Shown here: positions 46,951-59,200 of the stretch, piece by piece
Numbering within the stretch: the first letter of the stretch is position 1
Layout: the number at the start of each line of letters is the position of its first letter
NCBI GenBank assembly: GCA_029339195.1
Contig: JAPTJF010000014.1
Span: 248,001 to 312,000, forward strand
Direction: 5' to 3'
Length of the DNA stretch: 64,000 nucleotides
Source of the DNA: Micractinium sp. NFX-FRZ
Taxonomy: Eukaryota > Chlorophyta > Trebouxiophyceae > Chlorellales > Chlorellaceae
Made by a program: the position numbers and the translations under genes
The notes under the pieces: model-generated
The model's input: the letters and a program-made list of their open reading frames with translations, nothing else
Databases searched by the model: none
Told to the model about the DNA's origin: nothing

Positions 46951-49900
46951 ATGTCCGCCAACGTCAGCACCCAACTCGACGCTGTGCTAGCAGCGCTGGG
47001 CGCACACGGGCGGCGGCCAAACGTCATCAGCCTAGCTCTATCCACTGCCCAGTTTGACCAGGCGTCAGTGCGGGCGGTCCTAGTGGCAGGGGAGCTCACG
47101 CCGCAGCAGAAGAGCCGCTTGCACAAGTGAGGGAGTGGGCCCCCTTCTGCCTCCTGCGTGCCCGCCTCCTGCCTGCCTGCCTGGCTTGGAAACAAGCAGA
47201 AGAACAGTCATGCTCTTAGCTCCGCGGCCTTTGAACCAATCAACCATTCAATTCTGGTGGTGTTGTGCTTGATCGTGTACCATGCAGGCAGTTTGCGCAG
47301 TTGGGGGCCCGCTTGGCGGCGCTTGAGCGGCACTGCCAGTCCGCCGGCAGTGAGGCGCTGCTTTCAGTGGCCTGCGGCATCCTGTACCACGCAGCCCGGC
47401 TGGGCCACGCCAGCGGCTGCCGCGGCCGCGACGCACAGCAGCTGGGTGCAGCCATGGCGCTGCTGCTGGGTGCTGGGCGGCCAGCGGTCGAGCGGGCGCT
47501 GCGCAGCGGCAGCGCGGTGGATGCTGCCAGCCTGGCAGGGCTGCAACTCAATGCAGCATACATGGTGCTCAATCTGCTGGCTGAGTCACCAGACCCCGCC
47601 TGCGTGGCACATGCCTCCTCCACGCTGTTCAGGCCTGGCCCCACGGTGGCCTGGCTGGGGACCACCACCCGGGCGCTGTGGGCAGCGCTGGAACAAGACG
47701 GCATGGGTGAGATGGGTGTGTGTGAACGCATGGCATGCAGGCAAGCCCATGCCCTGCTGATGCACGCCATGCAGGACCAACGCTGCTGTGCTGCGTGTGG
47801 AGTGAAGCGGCGCTGTAGGCTCCCCACCTTGCCTGAGACCTGGGACACCGCTGCCCACCAAATTCAAACTCTGGGCATATTACGTACACGATAGGCCGGC
47901 AGGTGCACTGCCTGTGGTCATTGCCACTCCTGCCTGACACACCCACCTGGCCCTCCTCTCTTGCTTGCTTCAGGGGACCGCCTGGGCTTTGTTGGCTCAC
48001 ACGCAGCCGTCTGCCTGAGGCTGTTCTACCCACGCCCTGCCGGCGCCTTCAGCGGGGTGCAGGCAGCAGTGCTGGCCGATGCTGGCCTTCAGCGGCAGCT
48101 GGTCAGCCTGCTGCGCAAGTACAGCCTGCGGGCTGCGGCGGCGGTGCTGGTGCCGGCTGAGGCAGCTGCAATCATGCCAGGCTGGCAGCTGCCAGCCGAG
48201 CGTGAGGAGCCGCGGTCCAACAGCTGGCGCCAGCTCACGAACACCCTCCAGGCGTTCCGCACGTCAGCCCTGGAGGCGGAAGCTGACCGGCAGCTGGAGC
48301 AGCCCGCTGAGCTGGCAGCAGTGCGCCACCTGGCGGTTTGCCTGGCTGAGGGGCTCCCGCTGGCCCGCCCAGACGGCGTGCTGGAGGTCACGTTCACAAA
48401 CGGGTGGCGCATAGTCACGCGCCTGCTGCAGACGAACCTGTGGTCGCTCCAGACCTGGTGCCAGCACGAGGGGCAGGAGCAGCTGGGTCGGCAGCAGGCT
48501 GCGGCGACGCTGCGGGAGGGTTCGTGGGACATGCTGCGCGTGCTGCCGCGCCTGCTGGCAGCCATGCGCGTCACGGCGCGCACCACACCACAGCTGGAGG
48601 CCACCCTGGGCAGCTGCTGCTTCCTGGAGGCCCTGCTCATCAAAGCGGCCCACATGGGCAGTGTGGACAGCGCGCGGCAGGCGGAGCAGCTGCTGGCGGC
48701 CGCCGACGCTGCGCTGGGCCTGCTGCCCCTGCTGCACCAGCTGTCCCAGCAGCGGCAGGCGGCGGGCCGGCGGACAGATGCCCACGAGGCGGGCTTGGCA
48801 CGCCAGTGCCTGGCGCTGTGGGCCCAGACCAGTGCAGCGTTGGAGGCCGCAGTGGAGGCCGCTTACGGCAGTGCTGATGACGAGGCTGATGACAGCGGCA
48901 GTGGTGAGCTGGCGCCGCTTTTTGCTGGCAGCCCGGCAGAGCGCGCCGCAGCCGCCCACGCAGCCCGCAGCCTGCAGCTGTCCTCCTTCCGCCTGGTCCA
49001 CTTTATGGCGACGGCAGTGGAGCCAGAGTGGCTGGGGGCCGTGTGGACTCGCGGCGGCCTGCCGGAGCTGTACAGCACGTGCGTAGAGCTGTCCTGTACG
49101 ACCCTCATGGTGGCCGATGGCGAGCGTTTTCATTCGATCCCTGATGGGGTGGTGGAGGGCGCCGCAGAGGACAGGTGGGCATATTGTTGTGGTGCGTGTG
49201 CGCAAGAATGAGAGGGCGGCAGGCACCTTGGTTCAAAGGGGAGGTCAGCCGCGCCTGCCCTTGTGCCTTCCCGTGCGTGGCATTGCCACACTGCACCTTC
49301 TAACAACATTCCGCCCCACCCGTCTGCTGCAGGCAGCGGGAGGTGTTTGTGGCCGCGCGCTGGGCGGCCGCACACCAGGTGTTCTCAGCGCTGGAGCCTG
49401 CAATCGCCACCACTGGCAAGGCAATGCTGCAGGCCTGCGCTACAGAGATTGTGATTGCTGGGCAGGACGCCCTTGCTGCCCTTCTCACCGACCAGCAGCT
49501 GCAGCCGCTGCTGCAGATTGTGGAAGCCGCGGTGAGATGGCGGCCAGGACAGCGCTTGCACGGATAGGAAATGGTGTATCTGTCCTGGAGCTCATGCCAC
49601 GCACTGATCAACACGCAACATGCCTGCCATACTGCAAATGCACATGAGCCCTCCTGGCAGCCCCGAGCCCTGGAATAATACTCGCCCACCCGCTTACCCC
49701 ATGCCTCTTGCGCCCCCCTGGCTGTGTGTGCAGGTGGAGGGCGAGCACAGCGAGAGCGCGCTGCAGCCTGGAGCTCTCCTGGCAGGCGCAGTCACGTCGG
49801 TGCACTGCATGGCAGCGCTCCTGTCTGGCAGGGTGGTGGCCGCCTTTCTGGCTGTGCCTGACGACGCCTTGTGGCGAAGCAACCCCGGCATGGTGAGCCG

Positions 49901-50924
49901 CAGCAGCCTGCTGCGTTCCTTTCCGCATCAAGTTGTGTTTGATCCAAGTGCGGTTGCGTGTGTTGCTGGTGTGCACGATCCCGCTGCATCCCCCCGAAAG
50001 GGTCCTAGGTTGCGTCGCTGGTGGGCCTGCTGCCTCTTGCAAGCATGGCGCCGCTCTTTTGGCTTGCGCCGCCACCATACATACATAGGGAGGGAAGATC
50101 GGCTGCATGCAATCGAGCTGCCACTGGGACCTCTCCTATATTCCCCAACTGCATGCAGGTCACCAGTTGTCGGGAGGCTGTCTGCACAATGGCTGCTTGC
50201 AAACCCTAGCCTGACACGAACCTCTTTCACAACCACCTAAAAACCTGGGATTTTCCACTAGTTACTGTCTATGTGGGGGGGGTGAGCACCAGCCTGCAGT
50301 GCAACGCCCATTCAACAGAACCCTAGCACTAAGCCAAATATAACGCCCAACTGCTCGCAGGTTGTCCGCTATCTGGATGCCGTTACCACAGGGCTGCTGC
50401 ACTTCTCAGAGCGGGTCGCAGACATTGCTGCCCACTTGGCCGACAGCTGTGGCACTGCCAACCCTGGCGGCAGCGACAGTGGTGCTGGCAGTGCTGCTGC
50501 CAGCGCCAGCGCCAGCAGTGCCAGCAGTGCCCATGTGGGCAGGCAGCTCAGTGAGCTGGCAGCGGCGATCAGCAGCGGCTTGCATGCCTTTGAGAACGCG
50601 GCTCTGCTGGAGCCTGCCATGGCAGTGCTCAGGGAGCAGGTGCTGCCCAGCGCTGAGGAGGCTGCAGGGCTGCTGCGCCAGCACTGGCAGCAGGCGGAGC
50701 AGCAGGCGGCGCTGCAGCTGGAGCTGGCACAGGCGGCGGCCACCCGCAGCTGCGCCTACCTGCGCTGCGCCAACCTGGGAGCCGAGTGTAGCAAGCGGTG
50801 CGGCGGGTGCAGAGTGGCACGGTACTGCAGTACCGCCTGCTCGCACGCCGACTGGCGGGCGGGGCACAAGCGCGTGTGCAAGGCGCTGGCGGCAGAGCGG
50901 CAGCGTGAGTCGGCACGGGGGTAG
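46951..50924 (+). CDS. MYND-type zinc-finger protein, helical repeat body
   Basis: Six exons (46951-47126, 47288-47706, 47974-49174, 49333-49531, 49734-49892, 50361-50924) give 905 residues. The first 800 or so are Ala/Leu/Gln-rich helices with no catalytic motif, perhaps an armadillo/HEAT-like scaffold. The C-terminus holds a MYND zinc finger: CAYLRCANLGAEC, then CGGCRVARYCSTACSHADW and HKRVC, with the Cys/His ligand pattern of the family. MYND fingers bind proline-rich peptide partners. Such Ala/Leu-rich MYND proteins are, from general knowledge, numerous in chlorellacean genomes. Specific function unknown. The first exon holds SANVSTQLDAVLAALGA and starts at the only ATG in reach. Confidence 0.85.
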
Positions 50925-51397
50925 GGGCCCAAAGCCTGCGCCTAATGGCACTGCACCACCCTCCCCTCGACTCGACCACTGCCACATTGCAGTATACCTC
51001 CTGTTACATCAACTCACGAGAGTTACAATGGCAGTCGTATGCATGACACATGGCTTGGCCCTGTGCGAGAGAGGGTGGAGAGAGGTCGAGGCCAGGCGGC
51101 AGACAGGCGGCAGAGCTCACCGGCGGCACCGCAGGACGGTGGAGACCTGGTGCAAACTCCCACTGACCTGCCTTTGGCTTCTGTATTCGTACGTTCTTTT
51201 ATCACGCATGTGCGTCTTTGAAACGTACTAGCTGGCGTTGTTTTTGCTGCGCTGTGCATGATGCCAGCGCATCTGCCTCTGGAGGAACTGGCCAGCGGGC
51301 CGACACATAGCGGACGCTCAGCCCAGTCCTCCGCATTCGCCTTCCATATCTCCTTGCCTGGCTGAGGACCCCTACTTTTCGACACTGCGCCGCCACT

Positions 51398-53093
51398 ATG
51401 CGGAAGGGTGTGCTGCTCGCCGTCCTCTTGGCGTGCTCCCTCGCGGCGTGAGTTGCGAGCGCCGGAGCTCGAACTTGCAGCATGCAGAAGCTTAAGGCAG
51501 CCGCGGCGTGCACGCCCGGGCACTAAGAGGCCAGCGGTGGGGCACCCACACGGCAGGGTTCCGCCCCCCGCCGGTGGGCGGACTGGACGAGCGCACGCGC
51601 TCTTTTGCCAGTCTGCCTGCCCCGCCCTGCCCCCTGTCCCCTGCCGGCGCTCCACCAATGCCCGGGGTCCCTTTGAGCTGCTGCTGCCCTCTATTCAGCG
51701 CTCACGAAGCCCCGCCCGCCTGCCCCGCTTCCCCGTATGCAGGCGCGCCCAGGACGAGCCAGGCGACCCACCCCTCGACACCCCCAGCAGCCCGGGCGAC
51801 CCTGACGGCTCACTTGTCACCCTCCCTGGCCCGGGAGACTCTCCTGATGGTGATACCACCACCACCACTGACCCCACAGACCCGCCCCTCGACCAAGAGG
51901 ATCCCCCAGTACTCGATGACACCCCCCCAGGTGACGGCGACGGCACAGAGGTGATCCCCATCATGCTCCCCATCCACATCAGGCCCGCCAAGGGCCAGTG
52001 CGCCCAGCCCAAGGTCACCGGCCCCTGCCGCGCCTACCAGCGGCGCTGGTGGTACAACGGCAAGGCCGGCAAGTGCGAGCGATTTTTGTACGGTGAGCTG
52101 AGGGGGGAGCAGCGGCGGCTGGACGGGCTTTGTGGAAGCGGAGCGTGGCAGCGCGGGCTGAGGGTCAGGAGAAGGGGCCCTCAAGGGCGGTGAAGCGGTG
52201 CAGAGATCATGTATGCCTGCCGGCTGGTAACAGCCTGGATCATCGCCCTCCTCCACAGCCTACATCCTGCCACCTACTTCTCCTGGCTTTGCAGGCGGCT
52301 GCCAAGGCAACCAAAACAACTTTGCGCTCAAGGCTGGCTGCGAGCGCGTGTGCGGGTGAGTGCGCGCAGTGCCAACCGGGCGCAGGTCAAACACTGCTTG
52401 CCGGGAGCGAGGCGTGGGCTGGCGCCAGCAGCAGTGACGCCCACCGAGCGGCACCAGTCTGTTGGCCTGCAGATGGATCAGCGGATCGGCTGTTGCGCCC
52501 ATGCTCCATGCTCCACCACGTGTGTGTGCATGACCCCCTGGATGCTCCAGCATCGCACACTCACTCCAGTCCAGCATTCCAAGGAACCCCTCGTGACACA
52601 CCGCTCTCTGCCACCACCCCTCCCCTTGCGCCCCCTCCGCTCGCAGCAAGCCCCCCCGCCGCCCCAGCGCCTGCGCCCAGCCCAAGAAGGTGGGCCCCTG
52701 CAGGGCCCGCCTGCCCCGCTTCTTCTTCGACAAAGCCACCAACACCTGCAAGCGCTTCTGGTGAGCGGGCCAGCAGGCCAGGGCAGGCAGGCAGGTAGCC
52801 ACCAGCTGTGAGCGGCTCTGGGATTGGGCTGCCCTATCTGAGGAGCGCGTGAGGAGCGCCTTCGCAGCTGCGGCGCTTCTATGGCAGGCTGCGCACCGGC
52901 TGCGTGCCCCATGCAGGCGGCCCCAGCTGCCACGTTTGTTGCGCTGGTTTGCAGCGGCCTGCACCCCCTCTCCCTGTGGACCCCCCTTCACTGCACACGC
53001 TCTCTCCCTCAATCAACCTGCAGGTACGGCGGCTGCAGCGGCAACTCCAACCGCTTCCTGGCCAAGCGCGCCTGCGAGAAGGCCTGCATGTGA
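51398..53093 (+). CDS. secreted double Kunitz/BPTI-domain protein
   Basis: Five exons (51398-51447, 51743-52092, 52295-52355, 52647-52760, 53024-53093) give 214 residues. MRKGVLLAVLLACSLAA is a signal peptide. An acidic Asp/Pro/Thr/Gly-rich stalk (about 18-95) follows. Domain 1 Cys residues are 103, 112, 128, 136, 149 and 153; domain 2 are 163, 172, 188, 196, 209 and 213. Both show the 9-16-8-13-4 spacing of bovine BPTI. GPCRA in each places Arg at the P1 position (113 and 173), which predicts inhibition of trypsin-like proteases. FLYGGCQGN and FWYGGCSGN match the core of the fold. The domains are split by introns at the YGGC position in both, which suggests internal duplication. Kunitz domains are mainly animal; origin here is open. 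Confidence 0.93.
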
Positions 53094-53911
53094 GTCCTGT
53101 GTGCTGTGCCTGCTGCCCGGCCCCGCTTTAAAATCTCAGCTCCGCGCATGCCTGCGCAGCCAAAGGCTGCGGCGACAGCTGCGTGCCGCCGCCATGCAGC
53201 TCCTGTTGATCTATGTATGACAGCGAGCATGACGGAGTGATCTTATGCAGGGTGGCCGTAGTGCCCTCCAGGTCACACGGGGTGTGCACACAAGAAGCTG
53301 GGCAAGCAGCACGTGCGTTTTCCCATCACGTCCGCATCCCTTCCCCAACCCACACACCTGCAGCAAGCGCAGGGTCTGAGGCAGCTGCTGCACCGCCGGC
53401 CAAGCAGTGCCCTTCACGGGGCCACGTGCACCAGCAAGCCAGCACCCACAGCCAGCGGCCAAGCAGATGCAGTGGTTGCTAACAGTGAGCAAGGGCTTTC
53501 CTCTCAGTTGTGGCTGGCTGCCCAACCCACCTCCCCTTCCTGCCCCCACCGTGACCTTGGTGACCGCTCCCCTTCCCTTGCGTGACTGATTGTCGATTGA
53601 AGACAACAAGTTGAAAAACATAGAGTTGAGTTTATGATAAGTTTGCTTTTGAGTATCTGAACCCTTCCTTTCGACCCTCCTCTGGACTCAAATGCCGAAT
53701 CTCCGCCTTCAAGCACTGATCTCCTCCCTTTTGCCCTGTGGGGCTCCCGGCTGCCTGCCCCACCTGATTCCCATCTCTCCTGGAAAGTGGTTTCTTTTTT
53801 CGTGGCCCCTTTTCGCAGACTGTGCAACGACTGATGTTACTCTCGCACCCCCTGTGATCCACATGCAATGTAAGCGCAATTGCACACACGCACACACCAC
53901 AAAAGGGCATG
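53094..53911. other. convergent gap, AT-richer in the middle
   Basis: The Kunitz gene and the methyltransferase converge here. TGTAA occurs at about 53870, far from the Kunitz stop. The part 53590-53690 is noticeably AT-rich. Nothing else recognised. Confidence 0.4.
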
Positions 53912-55330
53912 CTATCCCACAGCAGGGCGCATCACAAATATGCGTGAAGCACCCAGGGGGCACGCAGTGGCAGCTGCGGCGGCGCTCCTGCCCTCGCCCC
54001 CGGCCCAGCCATCCGCCCACCGCTCCTGCCGGCGCACCACCTCGAGCCCCGCAGCTGCCGCCAGGTGCAGCAGCTCCGCTGGCGCCACCTCACGCAGCGC
54101 CCACTCCTCCTCGCACTGCCAGAGAGATGATGTGCCTGCTGCGCCTGCTGCGCCTGCTGTGCTTGCTGCGCCTGCTGCGCCTGCTGTGCCTGCTGTGCTT
54201 GCTGCGCCTGCCTCTCTGCCGCCTCCGTCATCGGCAGCTGCCTCCTGCTCCCTTGCCGCCGCAGCCGCCGCAGCTGCCGCCTCTGGGGTGGTGTAGCGCT
54301 CCAGCCGGAAGCGCTGCCGCCAGACGATGCCGCCGTCTGCCGCTGCCTGCCGCTCCTGGCGCAGGCACGTGCGCAGGAAGGGCCCCACGAGTGCCGCCTG
54401 CCCAGGAGTGGCTCGCAGGTGGTCGGCATCAAGAAGGTTGATCACTGCATAAGCCGAGGTGGGCCGCGCACGCAGGCAGCCTGCGATGCCGCGTAGGCAG
54501 ACCAGCTGGTCAGCTGTTGTGGTCAGGTGGTGGAAACTGCCAGCAGAAACGACTGCCAGGCTGCACCGCCCGCGCAGGGCCGCCACTGCCGGCGCCGCTG
54601 CCAGCGCTGCCGCATCGGCGGCGTGCCAGGCCAGGCCGACGCTCGCATCGCCGCCTCCGCTGCCGCTGCCGCCGCCGCCCTCTGTGCGCTGCTCTTGTGC
54701 CTGAGCCTCTGCCTTGGTGCGCGCCGCTGCCAGCATCTCAGAGCTGCTGTCCACGCCCAGAATCTGCAGACGTGAGCCGGGCGGGCGGCCGGCCCATGCC
54801 GCCCACCGCGCCGCCAGCGCCAGCGCCACGCGCCCGCTCCCACAGCAAACGTCGAGCACGTGCAGCGTGGCTGCAGCCGGGCTTGCATATGCCTCGCCAG
54901 CAGCACCGCCTGAGCCGCATGTGGCACCAGCACCGGCACTGCCAGCACTGCCAGGGCTGCCGCTGTCGGCGTTGGCAGCGCTGTCGGCGCTGGCAGCTGC
55001 GAGCTCCGTCAGCAGCGGCCAGTACATGCCGTCCACGTCAGCACCCACTTCAAACTCTGGTGGTAGTCCCTGCAAGTGTGTGGGATACTGGCGGCTCAGA
55101 GGATACTGAGGATAGCTCGATAGGGGGTCGAGGAGGGCGGGCAGGTGACCACCCACACTGCCTCTTTCACCACCCCACCACCGCCGGGCAAGAGGCACAC
55201 CTCCCTCTCGGCCATTGTCACACCACCTCCATATACAGTGCACTACCATCTCCATGAATACGACTTAGCACCCACTCACCTGGACCATGAGGTCGTAAAA
55301 GGCGGCAAACCCGGGCACGCTGTAGCTCTC
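53912..55330 (-). CDS. class I SAM-dependent methyltransferase, 5' end unresolved
   Basis: Two exons are clear: 55330-55280 (ESYSVPGFAAFYDLMVQ) and 55069-53912 (386 codons with stop). LHVLDVCCGSGRVALALA is motif I of the Rossmann-fold SAM pocket, and ILGVDSSSEML with its Asp is motif II. LAVVSAGSFHHL and YAVINLLDADHL follow as later strands. Near the C-terminus a tandem Ala/Gly/Ser/Thr stretch (EAGAASTAGTAGAAG) is coded by a CTG-rich repeat at about 54130-54210. The real start lies upstream in another exon. One in-phase candidate is an ATG near 55598 with a GTAGGG donor, but this is a guess. Substrate unknown. A copy of the 55330 exon edge lies 100 bp upstream. Confidence 0.8.
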
Positions 55331-55445
55331 CTGCAGCTGAAGAGATGCACAGGTGTGGCGCTGGGCGGTACACCACGCGCACAGGGGTGTGTGTGCGATC
55401 TGGTTGAGGGCACGGCACGCTGTAGCTCCCCCTGCGCGGGTGCAG
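55311..55445 (-). repeat. duplicated 5' edge of methyltransferase exon
   Basis: On the minus strand the exon start GAGAGCTACAGCGTGCC (from 55330) recurs as GGGAGCTACAGCGTGCC about 100 bp upstream (near 55430), after a GCGCAG acceptor-like end. Confidence 0.82.
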
Positions 55446-56278
55446 AGTGCGTGGTATGCACGTGTGGGTGGTCCCGTGCAGCCAGGGGTGGGTCGAATTG
55501 GTGCAGTTGTGCCCAAAAGCACTGCAGATCCCCTACAGCCAGAAGTGTGTAGCTGATGCCGAGGAGCTGGGCAAGATTGAGTGGCTGGCAGGGCATGCTG
55601 GGGACGTGTGGGGTGTGGTGAAGACGGCGGCGGCCGGCTTGAGCAGCCCAGGACCTCGGCGGGCGGCAACACAGCATAATCACTGTGGTGTGCACCGCCT
55701 CAATGTATTAAAGTGGCGCCTTCAAGGCTTGGCTGAGCCCTGGCGGGACTCGCGAGCGGAACTCGCCTGTGGCGTGGGATTCATTGTGGCACGCAGACTT
55801 GTGCGTCGACAAAACGCATATAGAGTCAGGATGTGCGGTGGCGACCACAAGCCGCTTTCCTGGAGAAGAGCAGGGCGGGAGCGGCAGATCGTGCACAGCG
55901 TGGCGGCCAGCGGCAGCCATGGCGCCGGCACAAATGAGACGCTGCCATGCCTGGTCCTGCCCTTCTACAGCTCAGTGCTTGGGAGCAATGCAGTCGAAGT
56001 CTTCACTCGCCTTGCCAGAGCAGCAGTGCTCCACACGCTAGGCGCTACAAGAGCTTGGGACGAGAAGCATCTGCTGGAGCATCCATGCAGAGTAATATAA
56101 TTCAAGAAACAAATTGCAGTGCACGCTACATGAATTGAAGAGAATATCTATTGTACATAAACACAGTGGGGCACGTCGGCAGGCTCATCAAGCCCACTCT
56201 GCCGCTCGCTCATGTTGACATCAAGAGCATGCGCCTCAGTGCCGCCCATTGGGCACTCACGCTCAGCCAGACTGCACG
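55445..56278. other. unassigned stretch between methyltransferase and Popeye-like gene
   Basis: It should contain the missing 5' exon and promoter of the methyltransferase and the 3' UTR of the Popeye-like gene. No convincing ORF; the last 200 bp are AT-richer. Confidence 0.4.
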
Positions 56279-59200
56279 CTAGCCATCGCCATTGCTGGCA
56301 TCCCGCAGATCCCGCTCATAATTGAGCACGCTCGTTCTCTGCCCTGGCCAGCCAGAGGAGGCACGCCGTGCAGCTGCAGGAGGCACCTGCCCGCCTGCCT
56401 GTCGCTGGCTGCCCGCTCGCGAGGCGCTCCTGCCGCTTGGGGGCAGCAGCCGGTTTTGGCTGCCTTGCGCCTGCAGCTCCACTCCCTGGCTGTTGCCTGC
56501 GCTGATCCCTCCACGGCTCTCAACATCGTACTGGCTCAGCCAAAGGCCGGAACCTCCTGCTGCCGCTCCGCCTGCTCCGCCGCCGCTGCTGGCTGCGCTG
56601 TGCAAGGGGCGCAGGCCGTGAGGGCTGCCGGCGTTGACTGCCCGGCAGATGGCCCCCGCCCCAAGCTCCAGAGGGCTGCCAACGGCCTCTGCGGGCTGGC
56701 CACTGGCACGGCCGCCATCGGCTGCAGTGCGCACGCGTGCCAGCAGCGAGTGAAGGCCCGGAGAGCCGCTGCGCGCGCTGCCACCACCGTGGCGGCTGCC
56801 GCTGGCGCTGGGGTTGCTGCCGCCCACGCCGCCGCCGTGGTTTGGGATTGCGGCTGCGGCAATGTCCACGCTTTTAGAGCGCTGCGGCAGGCCCAGGCTG
56901 CGCGCCTTGGGTGTGCCCCCCAGACTTCCCCCCACGCTGCGGCTGCCGCTGCGACCGTCGGTGGAGTGCCGGCGCGGCGAAGCCACCACCTCCTGCACAA
57001 TCTCCTCCACAGTCGTGGCGTCGATGCGCCTCAGGCTCTGCATTTGCGACAGGTACTCCCACGCCAGCCGCCCGCCGTGAGCGCTGGCCTCGTTTGCCTC
57101 CAGGGCGCTCCAACCGCTGGCGCTGCCCTCCTGCTTGATGGCTGCCGTCGCCTTGGCCGTCTTGAGGGCGATCAGACGGTTGCGGGCCTGCAGGTGAGAG
57201 GGCAGGGAAGGAGGGCAGGGTAGGAGGGTGCAGTGAGGAAGGGTGGGTGGCGGCAGTGTATGGATGGGGAGGTGGAGGAGGCAGCACTGCCCGGCGGGGC
57301 AGGCTGCGTACGAGCTTTGCCTGTACGCGGAAGACTGCAGGGCAGGGTTGGCAGCACGCAGTGCGAGGCCAGGCCTGCCCATCCGGCCGGGTAGGGCAGG
57401 CCTGTCGAGCAGGGCAGGGCAGGCAGGCATGAGGGCAGGACAAGCAAGGCAGCCAAGCGCAGGCAGGGAGGGCAGGCAAGCAGGCAGTCAAGCGCAGGCA
57501 GGCAATCAAGCGCAGGCAGGCAGGCAGGCAGGCGGTGGGTCGGCGCACCATGATCCCTGTGATGGGCAGCTGGTTGTGGCGCAGGCCGGGGGGCGGGAAG
57601 GGGTGGAAGCTGCGGCGCAGCCAGCGCCAGATGCCCAGCACAGACCCCTTTTGCGACTCGTAGCTGCGCAGCTCGGCGGTGAAGTCGCGGCTGCGCCCGC
57701 CTGCAGCAGTGGGGAACAGCAGGCGGCATGGGGGTCACAGGGAGGGGGGGTCAGTTATTGTGGAGCAGAAGGCGCTTAGGGAGAGGGTCTCATGGAAGGA
57801 GGTCGCTTAACAGGAACGAATGGGATCATGCAATGCAGCAAGACGGGAAAGTGAGGTGGCCCGTCTCCTCACACCCAAATTGCACGCTTGCCCACCCAGC
57901 CCCGCTAGCCTGCATCGCAGCTCAACCACCCGCCCACCTTCACCAACCGACTTGACATAAGCACACGGCGCCAACACACACCAGCACACGTCCTGAGTGC
58001 ACCTTACCGCCCTCCTCACCATACAGCACGTACTCCGAACTCCAGCTCCCCATCTGCTACCGCCCTACCAGCACGCCCCCCCACCCCCACCCCCACCCCC
58101 ACCCCCCACTCATCCACTTGTTGATAAGCGAAGGCACGGGCCCTGCTCACCATTCAGCACACACTCCGACTCCTGCTCCCCCCATCCACGCTCCTATAAA
58201 ACCTGCCTGCTGCCGCCATGCCAACAAAACCACCCACCCCCCGCCCTGCTCACCGTACAGCACATACTCCGACTCCAGCTCCCCCGTCGCGCACAGCAGC
58301 GGCTGCGCCTGGTGGCTTCGGTTGCCGTAGTACAAACCTAGCTGGCACAGAGCAAAGGAGCGCCAGAAGCTGCCCACTGCAGGTGTAACGGAAGGGCCCA
58401 GGGGGCGGCAGGCGTGACGAGACTTGGCGACAGGCTGGCGCAGTGCACCGCAAACCCTGCAGGCTGACGGTGCGCGCCCCGGGCTGCACCGGAGCCTGCA
58501 TCGTCATGCTGATGTGAACAGGGTGCACCTGCGGGCGCGGTGCGGGTGGCCACGGCCCGCCGTTTGCCTCCTTACTGCGCTGCAGTCCCCACCCAACCCT
58601 GTCGAGAATCAACCAAAGGGGGGGGCGCACCTGCGGGCGCGGTGCGGGTGGCCATGGCCGTCAGATCCTCGGCGCTCCAGCTGTAGAGCAGGCAGTCGGT
58701 GGTTGCCTCCACGCACAGCAGGTGCGCCTCGGTCTTCTCAAAATGGATGTAGATGCCAAACAGGTTGAGCAGGTCTGCACAGCAGGAGAACAGGGATTGC
58801 CAATCAAGTTATGCAAGTACCTTCCACACTAGTTGAGCAGGCGTGCACAAAGAGTGGGTGGGTCAGTAGGGTGGGTGCCCTGCAATTTGCCCCCTGCTGG
58901 CCCCCTCCCCTCGGAGCCCCATCCAGAGATGCTAAAGCACAGCAGCTACATGCCGATCCGCTCCCACAACCCCTGCCATCACCACTCCGCCCCGCCTCCA
59001 GCCCCGCCCGGGACCCCCCCCTGCCACTCCCCGCCGCCCTCCCGCCACGCACTCTGGTCGAAGCAGCAGCCGCTGTACTGCAGGCGGGGCGGCTCTTGGA
59101 TGCCGTGGTAGGCATGCTGCAGTGAGGCCAGCCCCTCCACCAGCACATAGAAGCGCAGGTGTGCCTCGTGCGCTGCAATGATGGGCTGCCCCGCCTTGAC

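Noticed and set aside
54127..54215. CTG-rich run as a polyleucine or polyglutamine gene on another frame
   Set aside because: It codes the Ala/Gly/Ser/Thr linker of the methyltransferase in the frame that continues the SAM domain.
55276..55695. Minus-strand ORF as the 5' part of the methyltransferase
   Set aside because: Only the exon edge at 55330 is supported; upstream reading has no conserved motif and holds a duplicated exon edge, so it is probably intron.
58017..58286. Regularly spaced repeats resembling a CRISPR array
   Set aside because: Only three imperfect copies, each matching an exon end and splice donor; this is a nuclear eukaryotic locus.
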